64,000 nucleotides of DNA, taken from the NCBI GenBank assembly GCA_020444165.1, contig JAHLLK010000006.1:62001-126000 (forward strand). Reading direction: 5' to 3'. The notes under the pieces were generated by a model. That model was not told the origin of the DNA and made no database searches. It saw only the letters and a list, made by a program, of their open reading frames with translations. Source of the DNA: Deltaproteobacteria bacterium (lineage in GTDB: Bacteria; Desulfobacterota; Desulfarculia; Desulfarculales; Desulfarculaceae). The translations under genes and the position numbers were made by a program. This document shows positions 29,442-38,299 of this stretch, piece by piece (position 1 is the first letter of the stretch; the number at the start of each line of letters is the position of its first letter).

Positions 29442-29912
29442 GTGGCGCTCCGGGTGGCCATACCGGGCCGGGGTGAGCTGGCGCTCGCCCATTTGGTGCT
29501 GGATTTGAACGGCACCATGGCCCTGGACGGCAGCCTGGTCCCGGGGGTGCGGGAGGCGGTGGACCGGCTGGCGGGGCAGTTGACCTGCCATTTGGTTACC
29601 GCGGACACCTTTGGCACCGCGGCGGGGCTTTTCGGCGGGGGAGTGGAGCTCTGCCCGCTCAGCCCCGGAGAAGAGGACCGGCAGAAGGAGGCCCTGGTGC
29701 GCTCTTTGGGAGCGGCCGGGGTGGCGGCCGTGGGCAATGGGGCCAACGACGCCCTCATGCTGGGCGCGGCGGCCCTGGGCATCGCGGTGCTGGGCCCGGA
29801 GGGCCTGGCGGTGGAGGCGCTTTTGGCGGCGCAGGTGGTGGCGCCGGGCCCGCTGGCTGCCTTGGAGTTGTTGCTTAAACCTGATCGTCTGCGGGCCACC
29901 TTGCGGCGTTGA
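29442..29912 (+). CDS. HAD-like phosphatase (soluble P-type ATPase-like)
   Basis: A 156-residue HAD-superfamily protein. The catalytic motif reads LVLDLNGTMALDG near residue 20, with Asp and Asn where the DxDGT signature is usual; motif II-like VTADTFG and motif IV VGNGANDALML follow. Length and sequence fit the soluble P-type ATPase-like (COG4087) family. The GTG at 29442 gives the right N-terminus. It sits between LysR and selD, so a role in the selenium locus is likely but unproven. Confidence 0.72.
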   Translation: MALRVAIPGRGELALAHLVLDLNGTMALDGSLVPGVREAVDRLAGQLTCHLVTADTFGTAAGLFGGGVELCPLSPGEEDRQKEALVRSLGAAGVAAVGNGANDALMLGAAALGIAVLGPEGLAVEALLAAQVVAPGPLAALELLLKPDRLRATLRR

Positions 29913-29961
29913 GCCGCGGCGGGGCCGGGTGGGCCGGAAAGCGAAGCGGGGTGCGGAGGCC

Positions 29962-31005
29962 ATGGGTTCCGAGGTGAAGCTGGCGGAAAAGGCGCGGGCG
30001 GCCGGTTGAGCGGCCAAGATAGGTCCGGGCGACCTAAGCCTGATCTTGGCAGGCCTGCCGACCGAGGACGACCCCCGGCTTTTGGTGGGCAGCGGCACGG
30101 CGGATGACGCCGGGGTGTTCCAGCTCGACGAGGAACGGGCCCTGGTGCAGACCCTGGACTTTTTCACGCCGCTGGTGAATGATCCCTATCTTTTCGGGCA
30201 GATCGCGGCCACCAACGCCTTGTCCGACGTCTACGCCATGGGCGGCACCCCCTTGACCGCCATGAACATCTGCTGCTTTCCGGTGAAGGAACTGCCGGTG
30301 GATGTATTCAAGCATATCCTCAAAGGTGGTTGGGAGAAGGTGCACGAGGCCGGGGCGGTGTTGGCCGGCGGGCACTCGGTGGAGGACCCGGAGCTGAAGT
30401 ACGGGCTCTCGGTCACCGGGTTGGTGCACCCTCGGCGCATCGTGACCAACGCAGGGCTGCGGCCCGGCCAGGTGCTGGTGCTGACCAAGCCCTTGGGCAC
30501 CGGGGTCATCGCCACGGCGTTGAAGGCCGGCCTGGCTTCCCCGGGGCCGGTGGCCCGGGCGGTGGCCTGGATGACCCGGCTGAACGCGGGGGCGGGCCGG
30601 GTGATGAGCCGCTGCGGGGTTACCGGGGCCACGGACGTCACCGGGTTCGGGCTGTTGGGCCACGGTCTGGAGCTGGCCCAGGCCTCGGGAGTGAACCTGG
30701 TGCTGGAAGCCAAGGCCGTGCCGATCCTGGACGAGGCGCTGGAGATGGCGGCCATGGGCCTGGTGCCGGTGGGCAGCCGGGCCAACCTGAGCCATTGCGC
30801 GCGCTCGGTGCGGGTGCTGGGCAAAATGGATGAAATCCGGCACGATATCCTGGGCGACGCCCAGACCTCGGGCGGCATGCTCATGGGCCTGGACCCGGAC
30901 CGGTTGGAAGAGGCGCGGGATCTGCTTTTGGAGGGGGGCGACTTGGCCGCGGTGGTGGGCCGGGTGGAGGAGGCGCCGGCCGGCATGGTGACGGTTTTGT
31001 ATTGA
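29962..31005 (+). CDS. selD: Selenide, water dikinase with active-site selenocysteine (in-frame TGA)
   Basis: A 347-residue SelD that makes selenophosphate from selenide and ATP. The TGA at 30007-30009 lies in frame between ARAAG and AAKIGPGDL, exactly at the family's Cys/Sec active site (Sec16, with Lys19 after it). The frame is open from ATG 29962 and continues to 31005. A hairpin suited to a bacterial SECIS begins three bases after the TGA. A tool that stops at TGA would call only 30046-31005 from a TTG and lose the catalytic N-terminus. ATP/metal motifs such as QTLDFFTPLVNDPY and TGFGLLGHGLE are intact. A GTG at 29929 is an alternative start. Confidence 0.93.
30013..30050 (+). promoter_or_regulatory. 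Bacterial SECIS element in selD
   Basis: An outer stem GCCAAGAT (30013-30020) with ATCTTGGC (30043-30050), an inner stem AGGTC (30021-30025) with GACCT (30031-30035), and a five-base loop CGGGC. The loop is about 17 nt after the TGA, the spacing expected for SelB binding. Confidence 0.85.
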
Positions 31006-31707
31006 TTTACCACCGCTTCCCGGGAAGGGGGGCGGACAGTTCATTTCCTTTCCCGGCCTCTGCCGCCATCCCGGGGCCGCTCCGGAGGCCGGGGCTCCGC
31101 CAGCCCTCTCCGAACGCCATTACTTTCTTCGCCAAACAGCAATCCGAAAACAAAGGCCATTTGCGCGGCTTGGCCGTGGCGGCCCGGAGCGGGAGCCCCG
31201 GCGGAGCCCCAGCGGTCCGGGACCCGGAGCGGCAAAGCTTGCCGCGACAAGTTGCTTTTTCATCCGGATTCCGGCCGGTTTATGCTAGAAAGAGCTTTAG
31301 CGGTCCCTCTCAGGTGGTTGAAAAAGTCCCTCCCTGGCCTTTTTCAATCCGAGTTGGCAATAACTTGGTTTTGCCAACCCAGACAAATTGCTTGCTTATT
31401 CCAAGCAACGCAATTTAGCGTGCCGACCCCAGGGTTCCCAACCAGCCAGAGGCGGGTGGGGCGGGGGTCTCTGGCGCGCCTGGCAGGGTGTATTTGAGCC
31501 GCCGGCCGGGTCGCCGAGTTGGTGGCGGGGGAGCGCGAAAGGTGTTGACCTGGGGAAACATTTGGTTCTTGGCGGGAAACACGGCGGGAAAGTTTCGGTC
31601 CGGCATGCCCCCGGAGGAAAGGGACTTTGTGGGGCTGGGGAGCCGGGAGACTGGAAGGCCGCGTTCCGTCAAAGGTTAAAACATACCTAGCCTGATTTGG
31701 AGGTAGC
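31006..31707. other. 700-bp spacer with repeat B1
   Basis: No gene is supported. It holds the multi-hairpin repeat at 31313-31420. The overlapping small ORFs read through the repeat in several frames. Confidence 0.5.
31313..31420. repeat. Multi-hairpin TTGGCAAAA element, copy B1
   Basis: Three hairpins in a row: TTGAAAAAG...CTTTTTCAA (31319-31347), GTTGGCAA...TTGCCAAC (31353-31378) and AAATTGCTTG...CAAGCAACGCAATTT (31384-31416). Related copies are at 32311-32460, 46975-47185 and 60085-60275. Confidence 0.75.
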
Positions 31708-32304
31708 ATGTTTCGTAAACCTGGCAGAAAGAGCACGTTGTTGATCGTTCTAGCCACGGCCCTGGTCCTGGCCTGGTGCCTGCCGGCCTTGGCCACCGAC
31801 ACGGGCGAGCCGCCCGCTCCCGGCGAGAAGATGCCGGTGTTCACGGGCCCCATGCCGCCCAAGAAGCCCGACCGGGACTACCTGGGCCTCAAGGGTCCGG
31901 GCAAGGAGTTCGTGTTGGCGGACATCAAGGCCCCGGTGGTGATGATCGAGTACTTCAGCCTTTACTGCTCGCACTGCAAGGCCGAGGCGCCCCACGTGGA
32001 TGAGGTGTTCGCCGACCTGAAGAAAAAGGGCTACTACGACAAGATCAAGTGGCTCGCTTTCGGCTCCAACAACAACCAGATGGAAGCCGACGCCTTCCGC
32101 ATGCAGTACAAGGTGCCCTTCCCCATGCTCCCGGACAAGGAGCTGAAGGTGTTCCGGGCGGCCAGCGTGCACTGGACCCCCTACTTCATCGCCGTGCAGA
32201 ACACGGGGCCCAAGGCCGGCACGGTGCTGTTCAACGCGGAGGGCAAGCTGCCCTCGGCCGCCGAACTGCTGAAGGTGTTGGAGAAGAACGGCGCGACCTA
32301 CTGA
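31708..32304 (+). CDS. Periplasmic thioredoxin-fold (DsbA/TlpA-like) protein
   Basis: A 198-residue protein with a signal peptide (about 9-30) and one thioredoxin fold. The active-site CSHC (Cys87 and Cys90) follows VVMIEYFSLY, and the cis-Pro is likely in HWTPYF near 153. It probably exchanges disulfides in the periplasm. GGAGG lies 6 nt before the ATG. It stands alone; the repeat B2 and a terminator follow. Confidence 0.85.
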   Translation: MFRKPGRKSTLLIVLATALVLAWCLPALATDTGEPPAPGEKMPVFTGPMPPKKPDRDYLGLKGPGKEFVLADIKAPVVMIEYFSLYCSHCKAEAPHVDEVFADLKKKGYYDKIKWLAFGSNNNQMEADAFRMQYKVPFPMLPDKELKVFRAASVHWTPYFIAVQNTGPKAGTVLFNAEGKLPSAAELLKVLEKNGATY

Positions 32305-32310
32305 TAGTAA

Positions 32311-32460
32311 GGTTGAGAAAGGCCGTCCTGGCCTTTCTCAACCAACCTTGGCAAGAGTGTGATTTTGCCAAGGTTGGAAAATGGCTCGCATTTTTAATGC
32401 CGCGCAATTTGGCGTGGCGTCCGGGCCACGCCTGGCAGGCTGTTTGTCCACAGCCTGCCA
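32311..32460. repeat. Multi-hairpin TTGGCAAAA element, copy B2
   Basis: Hairpins GGTTGAGAAAGG...CCTTTCTCAACC (32311-32342) and CCAACCTTGGCAA...TTGCCAAGGTTGG (32342-32377) are followed by a GCGCAATTTGGCG segment and an inverted GGCAGGCTG...CAGCCTGCC. Confidence 0.75.
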
Positions 32461-32495
32461 TGACCCGCGGCTGATCCTGGGCAGGAATAATTGAG

Positions 32496-32531
32496 CCGTG
32501 ACCGGGGCCCCGCCCCGGTCACGGTTTTTTT
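32496..32531 (+). terminator. Rho-independent terminator after the thioredoxin-like gene
   Basis: A perfect 13-bp stem (32496-32508 with 32512-32524) is followed by seven T on the plus strand. Confidence 0.8.
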
Positions 32532-32542
32532 CGCGCCGGGGC

Positions 32543-33040
32543 TCAGGCCGGAGGCGCGGCCACGGGAGCGGGATTGGCCTTGCCGAAGAGCTGCGCCACC
32601 TCGACGGCCAGGATCTGGCAGGCGGCCACCTGCTTCTCCCCGAGCTGGTGGGGGCCGGGCCCGGCGTAGTGCGAGGTCACCGCGGTGAGGCCGGCCAGCT
32701 TCTCCGCGGGATCGTCCACAAAGCGCACCCGCCCGAAGCCCACCACGCTCCGGCTGTGGATGCTCCAATTGCAGGCCGGTTCCCCGGGGATGAGGCTCCA
32801 CTCCGCCACGGCGGAGAAGCTGACCCGGGGGTTTTGCCGGAGCACGTCTATCTTGAGGCCCTGGTGGCCGGTGTGCAGATAGATCACCTCCCCCACCCGG
32901 CCAAAGTTGAACGGCAGCACGTAGGGCTGATCGTCCTGGCTCATGGCCAGGAACAGGAGGGAGGCCTGGTCCAAAAGGGCCCAGACCTGGGCGGGATCGG
33001 TGATTTCGCGGGCGGCCTTGCGCATGGGGGTGGGCAGCAT
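32543..33040 (-). CDS. Pyridoxamine 5'-phosphate oxidase-family flavin protein
   Basis: A 165-residue split-barrel flavin protein. MSQDDQPYVLPFNF near residue 33 and VGEVIYLHTG near 49 are the pattern of the Pyridox_ox_2 (NimA-like) family, which binds FMN or reduced flavin/heme. Conserved His and Trp positions (LHTG, CNWSIHSRSVVGFG) are present. The ATG at 33040 has GGAGG upstream, and the ORF's longer start reads only low-complexity sequence. The substrate is unknown. Confidence 0.8.
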   Translation of the reverse strand: MLPTPMRKAAREITDPAQVWALLDQASLLFLAMSQDDQPYVLPFNFGRVGEVIYLHTGHQGLKIDVLRQNPRVSFSAVAEWSLIPGEPACNWSIHSRSVVGFGRVRFVDDPAEKLAGLTAVTSHYAGPGPHQLGEKQVAACQILAVEVAQLFGKANPAPVAAPPA

Positions 33041-33588
33041 GATTTCCTCCCGGCGGGTGGGGGGGAGCGGGGGAAGCGCGGCGGCGATCCCCGTCTGGTG
33101 CGCGGCCGAAAAACGATCTGGCCGCGGGTGTTCTGCTACGAAGCATGATATTGTCATATTCTCCGCCCTAGCGCTATTGCCCCGCGGCGGGTGCCCCGCA
33201 AGAATGAGTTGAACCCAACCGGCTTTTGGGCGATGCTTAACCCGGATATTTCAGGAAGACCGGGCGTCCGGCTGCGCCAAATGTCCGCCGGCTTCGTCGC
33301 GGACCTCGCTCCAACCTCGCCGTGGCCTTGGCTACGCCTCTCGGTTGCTGCTTGTCCGCCGCCGCGCCGTCCGCCAGCGGGCCATTCCGGTCCAGGGGAC
33401 CAAACGTCGCCTGATGAACCCGGAAAATTTTAGTTTAAAAACTATTCTAATTCAGCCTGTTGCAGGAACCACCACCCGGCCCCATGAAATATCCGGGTTA
33501 GCCAGCCTGCCCAATTCCGTTTGAGAACGCCGTTTCCACGCTGCGGCGCGGGGTGGCGGGAGCCTTCACATCCCAGGGAGTAGACGTC
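33041..33588. other. Gene-free spacer holding MITE-like element C1
   Basis: No coding region is supported. The space holds the 257-bp element at 33241-33497 and, on the left, the leader of the flavin-protein gene. Confidence 0.5.
33241..33497 (-). mobile_element. 257-bp MITE-like element, copy C1
   Basis: It begins CCCGGATATTTCA and ends TGAAATATCCGGG, a terminal inverted repeat extended at both ends by TAA/TTA. The interior matches, in inverse orientation, the element at 53420-53676, which has the same length and the same ends. It has no ORF of its own. Confidence 0.75.
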
Positions 33589-35538
33589 ATGACCCAGGCA
33601 TCCGAGCTTATCGTTCTGTTGGTGGAAGACTCCGACATCATGCGGAAGATGGAGAAGAAAATCCTGGGCGACCTGGGCTACACCCAGGTGCTGGAGGCGG
33701 CCGACGGCCAAGCCGCGGTAAAGGTGCTGGAGTCCGGTGAGCCGGTGGACCTCATCATCTGCGACTGGAACATGCCGGGCATGAACGGCCTGGAGCTTCT
33801 CACCTGGGTGCGGGCCAGCGAAAAATGGCCCGGCCTGCCCTTCATCATGGCCACGGCCCGGGGCGAAAAAAAGGAAGTGGCCCAGGCCGGCGAGGCCGGG
33901 GTCAGCGCCATGGTCTCCAAGCCCTTCACCCCGCCGGAGCTGAAGGGCAAGATCGCCGAGGCCATGGCCGCTCCGGAAACCGGCGCAGCGGTCAAACCGG
34001 CCGGCCCGGCGCCCCACGAGCCGGAGCTGACCGCCGACGGCAAGCTCCTGATCCGCGCGGCCCACATCCAAATCACCGACCACCTGATCCTGGGAGTCTT
34101 GAAGCACCTCATCGCCTCCGGCAAGGTGGAGCCCCGGCATTTCGCCCTGGAGACCCGCTGCATGGGCAGCTGGAACCCGGTGAGCGAGGCCCTGGAATCC
34201 GGGCAGGTGGGCGCGGCCCTGGTGCTGGCCCCCATCGCCATGGATCTGTTCGGCTACGGGGTGCCCATCAACCTGGTGCTGTTGGCCCACAAGAACGGCT
34301 CCATCTTCGTGCGGAACCGGCTGGGCACCTTCCGGCACCCGGGCCGGGATTTCTTCCGGGGCAAGACCTTTTACGTGCCCCACCGCCTGTCTGTGCACCA
34401 CATGCTGAGCCACATGTACATGAGCCAGGTCGGCCTGAACCCCTCCGAGGAGGGCGGCGCGGGGGATCGGGTGCGCCTGGAGGTGGTGCCGCCCATCCGC
34501 ATGCCGGAGTTTTTGGCCGGCAACGCCGACGCCAGCGGCTACATGGTGGCCGAGCCCCTGGGCACCAAGGCCATCGCGGCCGGCCACGCCCTGGTGCAGT
34601 TCCTCTCGGGCGAGGTGTGGCCGGACCATCCCTGCTGCGTGGTGACCGTGCGCCGGGAGCTGATCGACCAGTATCCCGCCGCGGTGGAGGAGTTCGTGGG
34701 CCTGTTGGTGGAGGCGGGCAAGTTCATCGCCCGGGAGCCCGGCACCGCGGCCGAGATCGGGGTGCAGTTCCTGGACCCGGAGAAGACCCTGGGCCTCACC
34801 AAGCCGGTGCTCCGGAACGTGCTCACCGAGCCCTCTGGCATCACCACCACCGACCTCTTCCCCGTGGTGGCCGACCTGGAGTTGATGCAGAGCTACATGC
34901 ACCGCACCATGGGAGTGGGCACCCCGGTGGATCTCGGCAAGTTCGTGAACACCAGCTTTGCGGCCAAGGCCTGCGGCATCAGCTCGCGCGAGGCCTGCTC
35001 CTCGGTGGGCGGGGTGGGCGAGATCGAACAGAACCTCCGGCGGCTGAAGGCCGAGGACCGGGAAGCCAAGAGCCTGTTGGCCAAGGAAGGCAAGTACCTC
35101 ACCTTCCTGTTGGGTGAACGGGAGTTCGGCCTGCCCATCCTGAAGATCAAGGAAGTCATCGGCATGATGCCCATCCGCAGCCTGCCCCGGCTGCCGGAAT
35201 ACGCCAAGGGGGTGATCAACCTCCGCAACGAGATCATCCCGGTGGTGGATCTCCGCCTCCGGCTGGGTATGCCCGAGCGCGACTACGACGCGCGCACCTG
35301 CATCATCGTGGTGGAAGTGTTCGGCCGGCGGGGCAACCTCAAGACCGGCCTGGTCACCGACGAGGTGAGCGAGGTCTTGAACGTGGAGTCCGGCGACCTC
35401 ATGGAGACCCCCACCTTTGGCACCGGGGTGGACACGGACTTCCTCCTGGGCATGGCCAAAAAGGGCCAGGGGGTCAAGATCCTGTTGGACATCGACCGCT
35501 TGTTCCAGGACGACGCGCCCGAGGCCCTGGCCCTCTAA
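33589..35538 (+). CDS. Receiver-substrate-binding-protein-CheW fusion
   Basis: A 649-residue soluble protein with three parts. Residues 1-125 are a receiver domain (VEDSD at 12-16, phospho-acceptor Asp59 in IICDWNMPG, Lys111 in SKPF). Residues about 145-440 resemble the NrtA/SsuA (NMT1-like) ABC-transporter substrate-binding fold (ITDHLILGVLKHLIAS, ALVLAPIAMDLFGYG, GSIFVRNRLGTF). Residues about 500-645 are a CheW/CheV domain (LTFLLGEREFGLPILKIKEV, IRSLPRLPEYAKGVINLR, TDEVSEVLNVE). There is no signal peptide, so the binding-protein-like part is cytoplasmic. It may tie a small-molecule cue to a chemotaxis-like array. The ATG at 33589 has GGGAG upstream. Confidence 0.85.
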   Translation: MTQASELIVLLVEDSDIMRKMEKKILGDLGYTQVLEAADGQAAVKVLESGEPVDLIICDWNMPGMNGLELLTWVRASEKWPGLPFIMATARGEKKEVAQAGEAGVSAMVSKPFTPPELKGKIAEAMAAPETGAAVKPAGPAPHEPELTADGKLLIRAAHIQITDHLILGVLKHLIASGKVEPRHFALETRCMGSWNPVSEALESGQVGAALVLAPIAMDLFGYGVPINLVLLAHKNGSIFVRNRLGTFRHPGRDFFRGKTFYVPHRLSVHHMLSHMYMSQVGLNPSEEGGAGDRVRLEVVPPIRMPEFLAGNADASGYMVAEPLGTKAIAAGHALVQFLSGEVWPDHPCCVVTVRRELIDQYPAAVEEFVGLLVEAGKFIAREPGTAAEIGVQFLDPEKTLGLTKPVLRNVLTEPSGITTTDLFPVVADLELMQSYMHRTMGVGTPVDLGKFVNTSFAAKACGISSREACSSVGGVGEIEQNLRRLKAEDREAKSLLAKEGKYLTFLLGEREFGLPILKIKEVIGMMPIRSLPRLPEYAKGVINLRNEIIPVVDLRLRLGMPERDYDARTCIIVVEVFGRRGNLKTGLVTDEVSEVLNVESGDLMETPTFGTGVDTDFLLGMAKKGQGVKILLDIDRLFQDDAPEALAL

Positions 35539-35831
35539 CCGCCGGGCGGGACCGGCGGACGGAGCGAGGACGGGGACGGGGCGAGGGCGCCTCGGCCGGC
35601 AGCCGGGCCTTTGCCTGGATGTCGCCGTATCCCGCGCCGGGCGGCCCGCGCCGGGCGCGGGCGCCTTGACCCACCTATCAGCCGGGGATTCCCAGTCCGG
35701 ACCTGACGCCACCGGCGGAATCGGATACACTAGGACCAAGGACGCGGAGCCAGGCTCCGCGGCCCTTCGGTCCCGGCGCCCCACCGGGCGGCGGCCGGGG
35801 AACGCCTTCCGCCAGCCAGGAGCATGGCGTC

Positions 35832-38180
35832 ATGGATTGCCTCGTGGACAAGTTTCCCTTCCGTTACACCCTGAGCCTCGAACCTCTGTTCAAGTTCATC
35901 GAAAAATCGGAAGCAGAAGGGGTGCGGGGTCACCCGGCCCTGGGAGCCGATTTTCTGGCCGCCTGCCAGAACACCCCGGCGCTCCGGGGCGACATCGCCG
36001 ACCCAGCCCAACTGGAGCCCCACCGGGACATGGTGGAGCGGCTGATGAGCCTGGTGTTCCCGGCCGCCTACTGGTCCAGCGAGGCCTGCGGCGCGGTGGT
36101 GCCTTTTGTCCTGACCCCCTTTTTCTACACCAAACCATTCCGCGACCTGTTCATGACCTCGCAGGGGGAGCTGGCCCCCCGGGCCAACCTGGACAAGCAG
36201 ACCCTCTCCAAGGGCCGGGCGGTCAAGGCCTACCTGATGATCCTGGAGCGGCTCTACGGGATGAAGGACAACCTGCCCTTCCCCCTCTTGTACACGGTGC
36301 GGGACCCGGACACCGGCCTGGACCGCCATTACCGCCTGCGCCTGGACTTCAGCTTCATCGAGATCGCCAGCCGGGGCCCGGTCAAGCCGCTCACCCCGGA
36401 AGAGCTGGGCTTCGTGGAGAGCCACCTCACCGAACCCGAAGCCTTGAAGACCCTGTTGCCGCCGGAAAACTTCGAGATTCGGGGCTTCACCACCCTGCGG
36501 GCGGTGGACGTGACCACCACCGAGGTCATCTCCGCCCTGCAGCGCGACCTCATCGACCACGAGTCCATCGTGACCCAGGCGGGGTTCCACAGCCTGCAGC
36601 AGCACCTCCGCACCCTGTTCAAACGGCCCGACCTCATGGCCGGGCTGGAAGCCCTGCACGAGGATCACGTGATCCAGTTCCACCTGGACTGCGGGCCCGA
36701 GGGGATCTGCGCCTTGTCGGAAAGCGAGCAGGTCCCCCTGTCCCAACTGGAGGGCTCGGTTTATCAACGGGTGCTGGACTCCGACGAAATCATCCGGGTG
36801 CCCGACGTGCACAACGAGCCGGGGCTGGCGGCCTTTGTGGACCGCTTCGACCGCTCCGGCTCCAAATCCCTGTTGATCGCGCCGCTGTATTACCAGGGCC
36901 GCTGCATCGGCACCCTGCACCTGAAGTCGCCCCGGCCCTGCGACCTGGGCCCCACCGACGCCCTGGTGCTGCGCCAGTTGCAGCCCCTGTTCGCCCTGGC
37001 CCTCAAGAAGGCGCTGAACGACCTGGAAAGCCAGGTGGATTCGGTCATCAAGGAAAACTGCACGGCCATCCACCCTTCGGTGGAGTGGCGTTTCCGCCAG
37101 GCGGCGCTCCGGCACCTGAAGGGCCTGCGCCTCTCGCCGGACCAGGAGTTCGAGGAGATCGTTTTCCCGGGGGTGTACCACCTCTACGGGGTGTGCGACG
37201 TGCGGAGTTCCTCCACCCAGCACAACGAGGCCATCGCCCGGGACTTGGCCCAGCATCTGGAGTTGGCCCTTCACGTGGTGGACACCGCCCGCCAGACCCG
37301 CCAGATGCCCCTGTTGGACGAGTTGGCCGCCCGCATCGGCGACCACACCAAGCGGCTGTCGGTGGGGCTCGGCACCGGCGACGAGGCCATGATCCTGGGT
37401 TTCTTGCGCCGGGAGCTGGAGACGGAGTTCGAGGCCCTGGGGGCCATGTCCCCCCGGGTGGCCCGGGCCCTCCAGGTCTATGAGCAGGCCATGGACCCCC
37501 ATCGCAAAACCGTGCACCGCCGCCGCCGCAACTTCGAGGAGAGCCTGGCCGCCCTGAACCAGCAGCTCGCCGTGTATCTGGATCGCGAAAACCAGGTGAT
37601 GCAGGCCATTTACCCTCACTACTTCGAGCGGCACCGCACCGATGGGGTGGATTATCTCATCTACCTGGGGGGCTCGTTGGTGGAGGACGGCCGCTTCAGC
37701 CGCCTTTACCTGAAGAACCTGCGGCTCTGGCAGTTGGTGGTGGCCTGCGGCATGGCCTGGCAGGCCGAGCAGCTCAAGCACGAGCTGTCCGCCCCGTTGG
37801 AGGTGGCCCAGCTGGTCCTGGTGCACGACACCCCCTTGGCCATCCGCTTCCGCTATGATGAGAAGCGCTTCGACGTGGAGACCGGCTACGACCTGCGGCA
37901 CGAGATCATCAAGGCCCGTCTGGAAAAGGCGGTGACCAAGGAGGGCCAGGACCGCCTGACCCAGCCGGGGGCCATCGCCGTGGTGTATTCCCAGCCCGAG
38001 GAAGTCCGGGAAAGCCTGCGGCATATCGAGTATTTGCAGAGCCAGGGCTATCTGACCCGCCAGGTGGACCGCCTGGAGCTGGAGGACCTGCCCGGGGTGC
38101 AGGGGCTGAAGGCTTTGCGCGTGGGGGTGAATCTACAGTCCCGGGGCATCGCCGCCCGCAGCGAGCGCATGGCGGGCTGA
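35832..38180 (+). CDS. Large GAF-domain protein of unknown function
   Basis: A 782-residue soluble protein. A GAF-like domain is visible at about 265-395 (RVPDVHNEPGLAAF, SLLIAPLYYQGRCIGTLHLK). The N-terminal 250 residues and the C-terminal 380 are not recognised; the C-terminus is helical with DVRSSSTQHNEAIARDLA and a repeated-looking pattern. It resembles GAF proteins without an output domain. It lies 293 bases after the REC-SBP-CheW fusion on the same strand, so they may work together. AGGAG precedes the start. Confidence 0.6.
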   Translation: MDCLVDKFPFRYTLSLEPLFKFIEKSEAEGVRGHPALGADFLAACQNTPALRGDIADPAQLEPHRDMVERLMSLVFPAAYWSSEACGAVVPFVLTPFFYTKPFRDLFMTSQGELAPRANLDKQTLSKGRAVKAYLMILERLYGMKDNLPFPLLYTVRDPDTGLDRHYRLRLDFSFIEIASRGPVKPLTPEELGFVESHLTEPEALKTLLPPENFEIRGFTTLRAVDVTTTEVISALQRDLIDHESIVTQAGFHSLQQHLRTLFKRPDLMAGLEALHEDHVIQFHLDCGPEGICALSESEQVPLSQLEGSVYQRVLDSDEIIRVPDVHNEPGLAAFVDRFDRSGSKSLLIAPLYYQGRCIGTLHLKSPRPCDLGPTDALVLRQLQPLFALALKKALNDLESQVDSVIKENCTAIHPSVEWRFRQAALRHLKGLRLSPDQEFEEIVFPGVYHLYGVCDVRSSSTQHNEAIARDLAQHLELALHVVDTARQTRQMPLLDELAARIGDHTKRLSVGLGTGDEAMILGFLRRELETEFEALGAMSPRVARALQVYEQAMDPHRKTVHRRRRNFEESLAALNQQLAVYLDRENQVMQAIYPHYFERHRTDGVDYLIYLGGSLVEDGRFSRLYLKNLRLWQLVVACGMAWQAEQLKHELSAPLEVAQLVLVHDTPLAIRFRYDEKRFDVETGYDLRHEIIKARLEKAVTKEGQDRLTQPGAIAVVYSQPEEVRESLRHIEYLQSQGYLTRQVDRLELEDLPGVQGLKALRVGVNLQSRGIAARSERMAG

Positions 38181-38299
38181 GCCGGGGCGGTTCCCCGCCT
38201 CGGCAAAGATGCCGGCCGGCTCCCGGAGGGCCGGGATGGTTGCTCGGGTCAAGGTGAGCGCGCGGAAGCCGGCTGCCCGCACGGCAGCCGGCTCTCGTT

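Noticed and set aside
30046..31005. SelD as a truncated pseudogene starting at TTG 30046
   Set aside because: The upstream frame is open to an ATG except for one TGA at the family's active-site position, with a SECIS-like hairpin after it.
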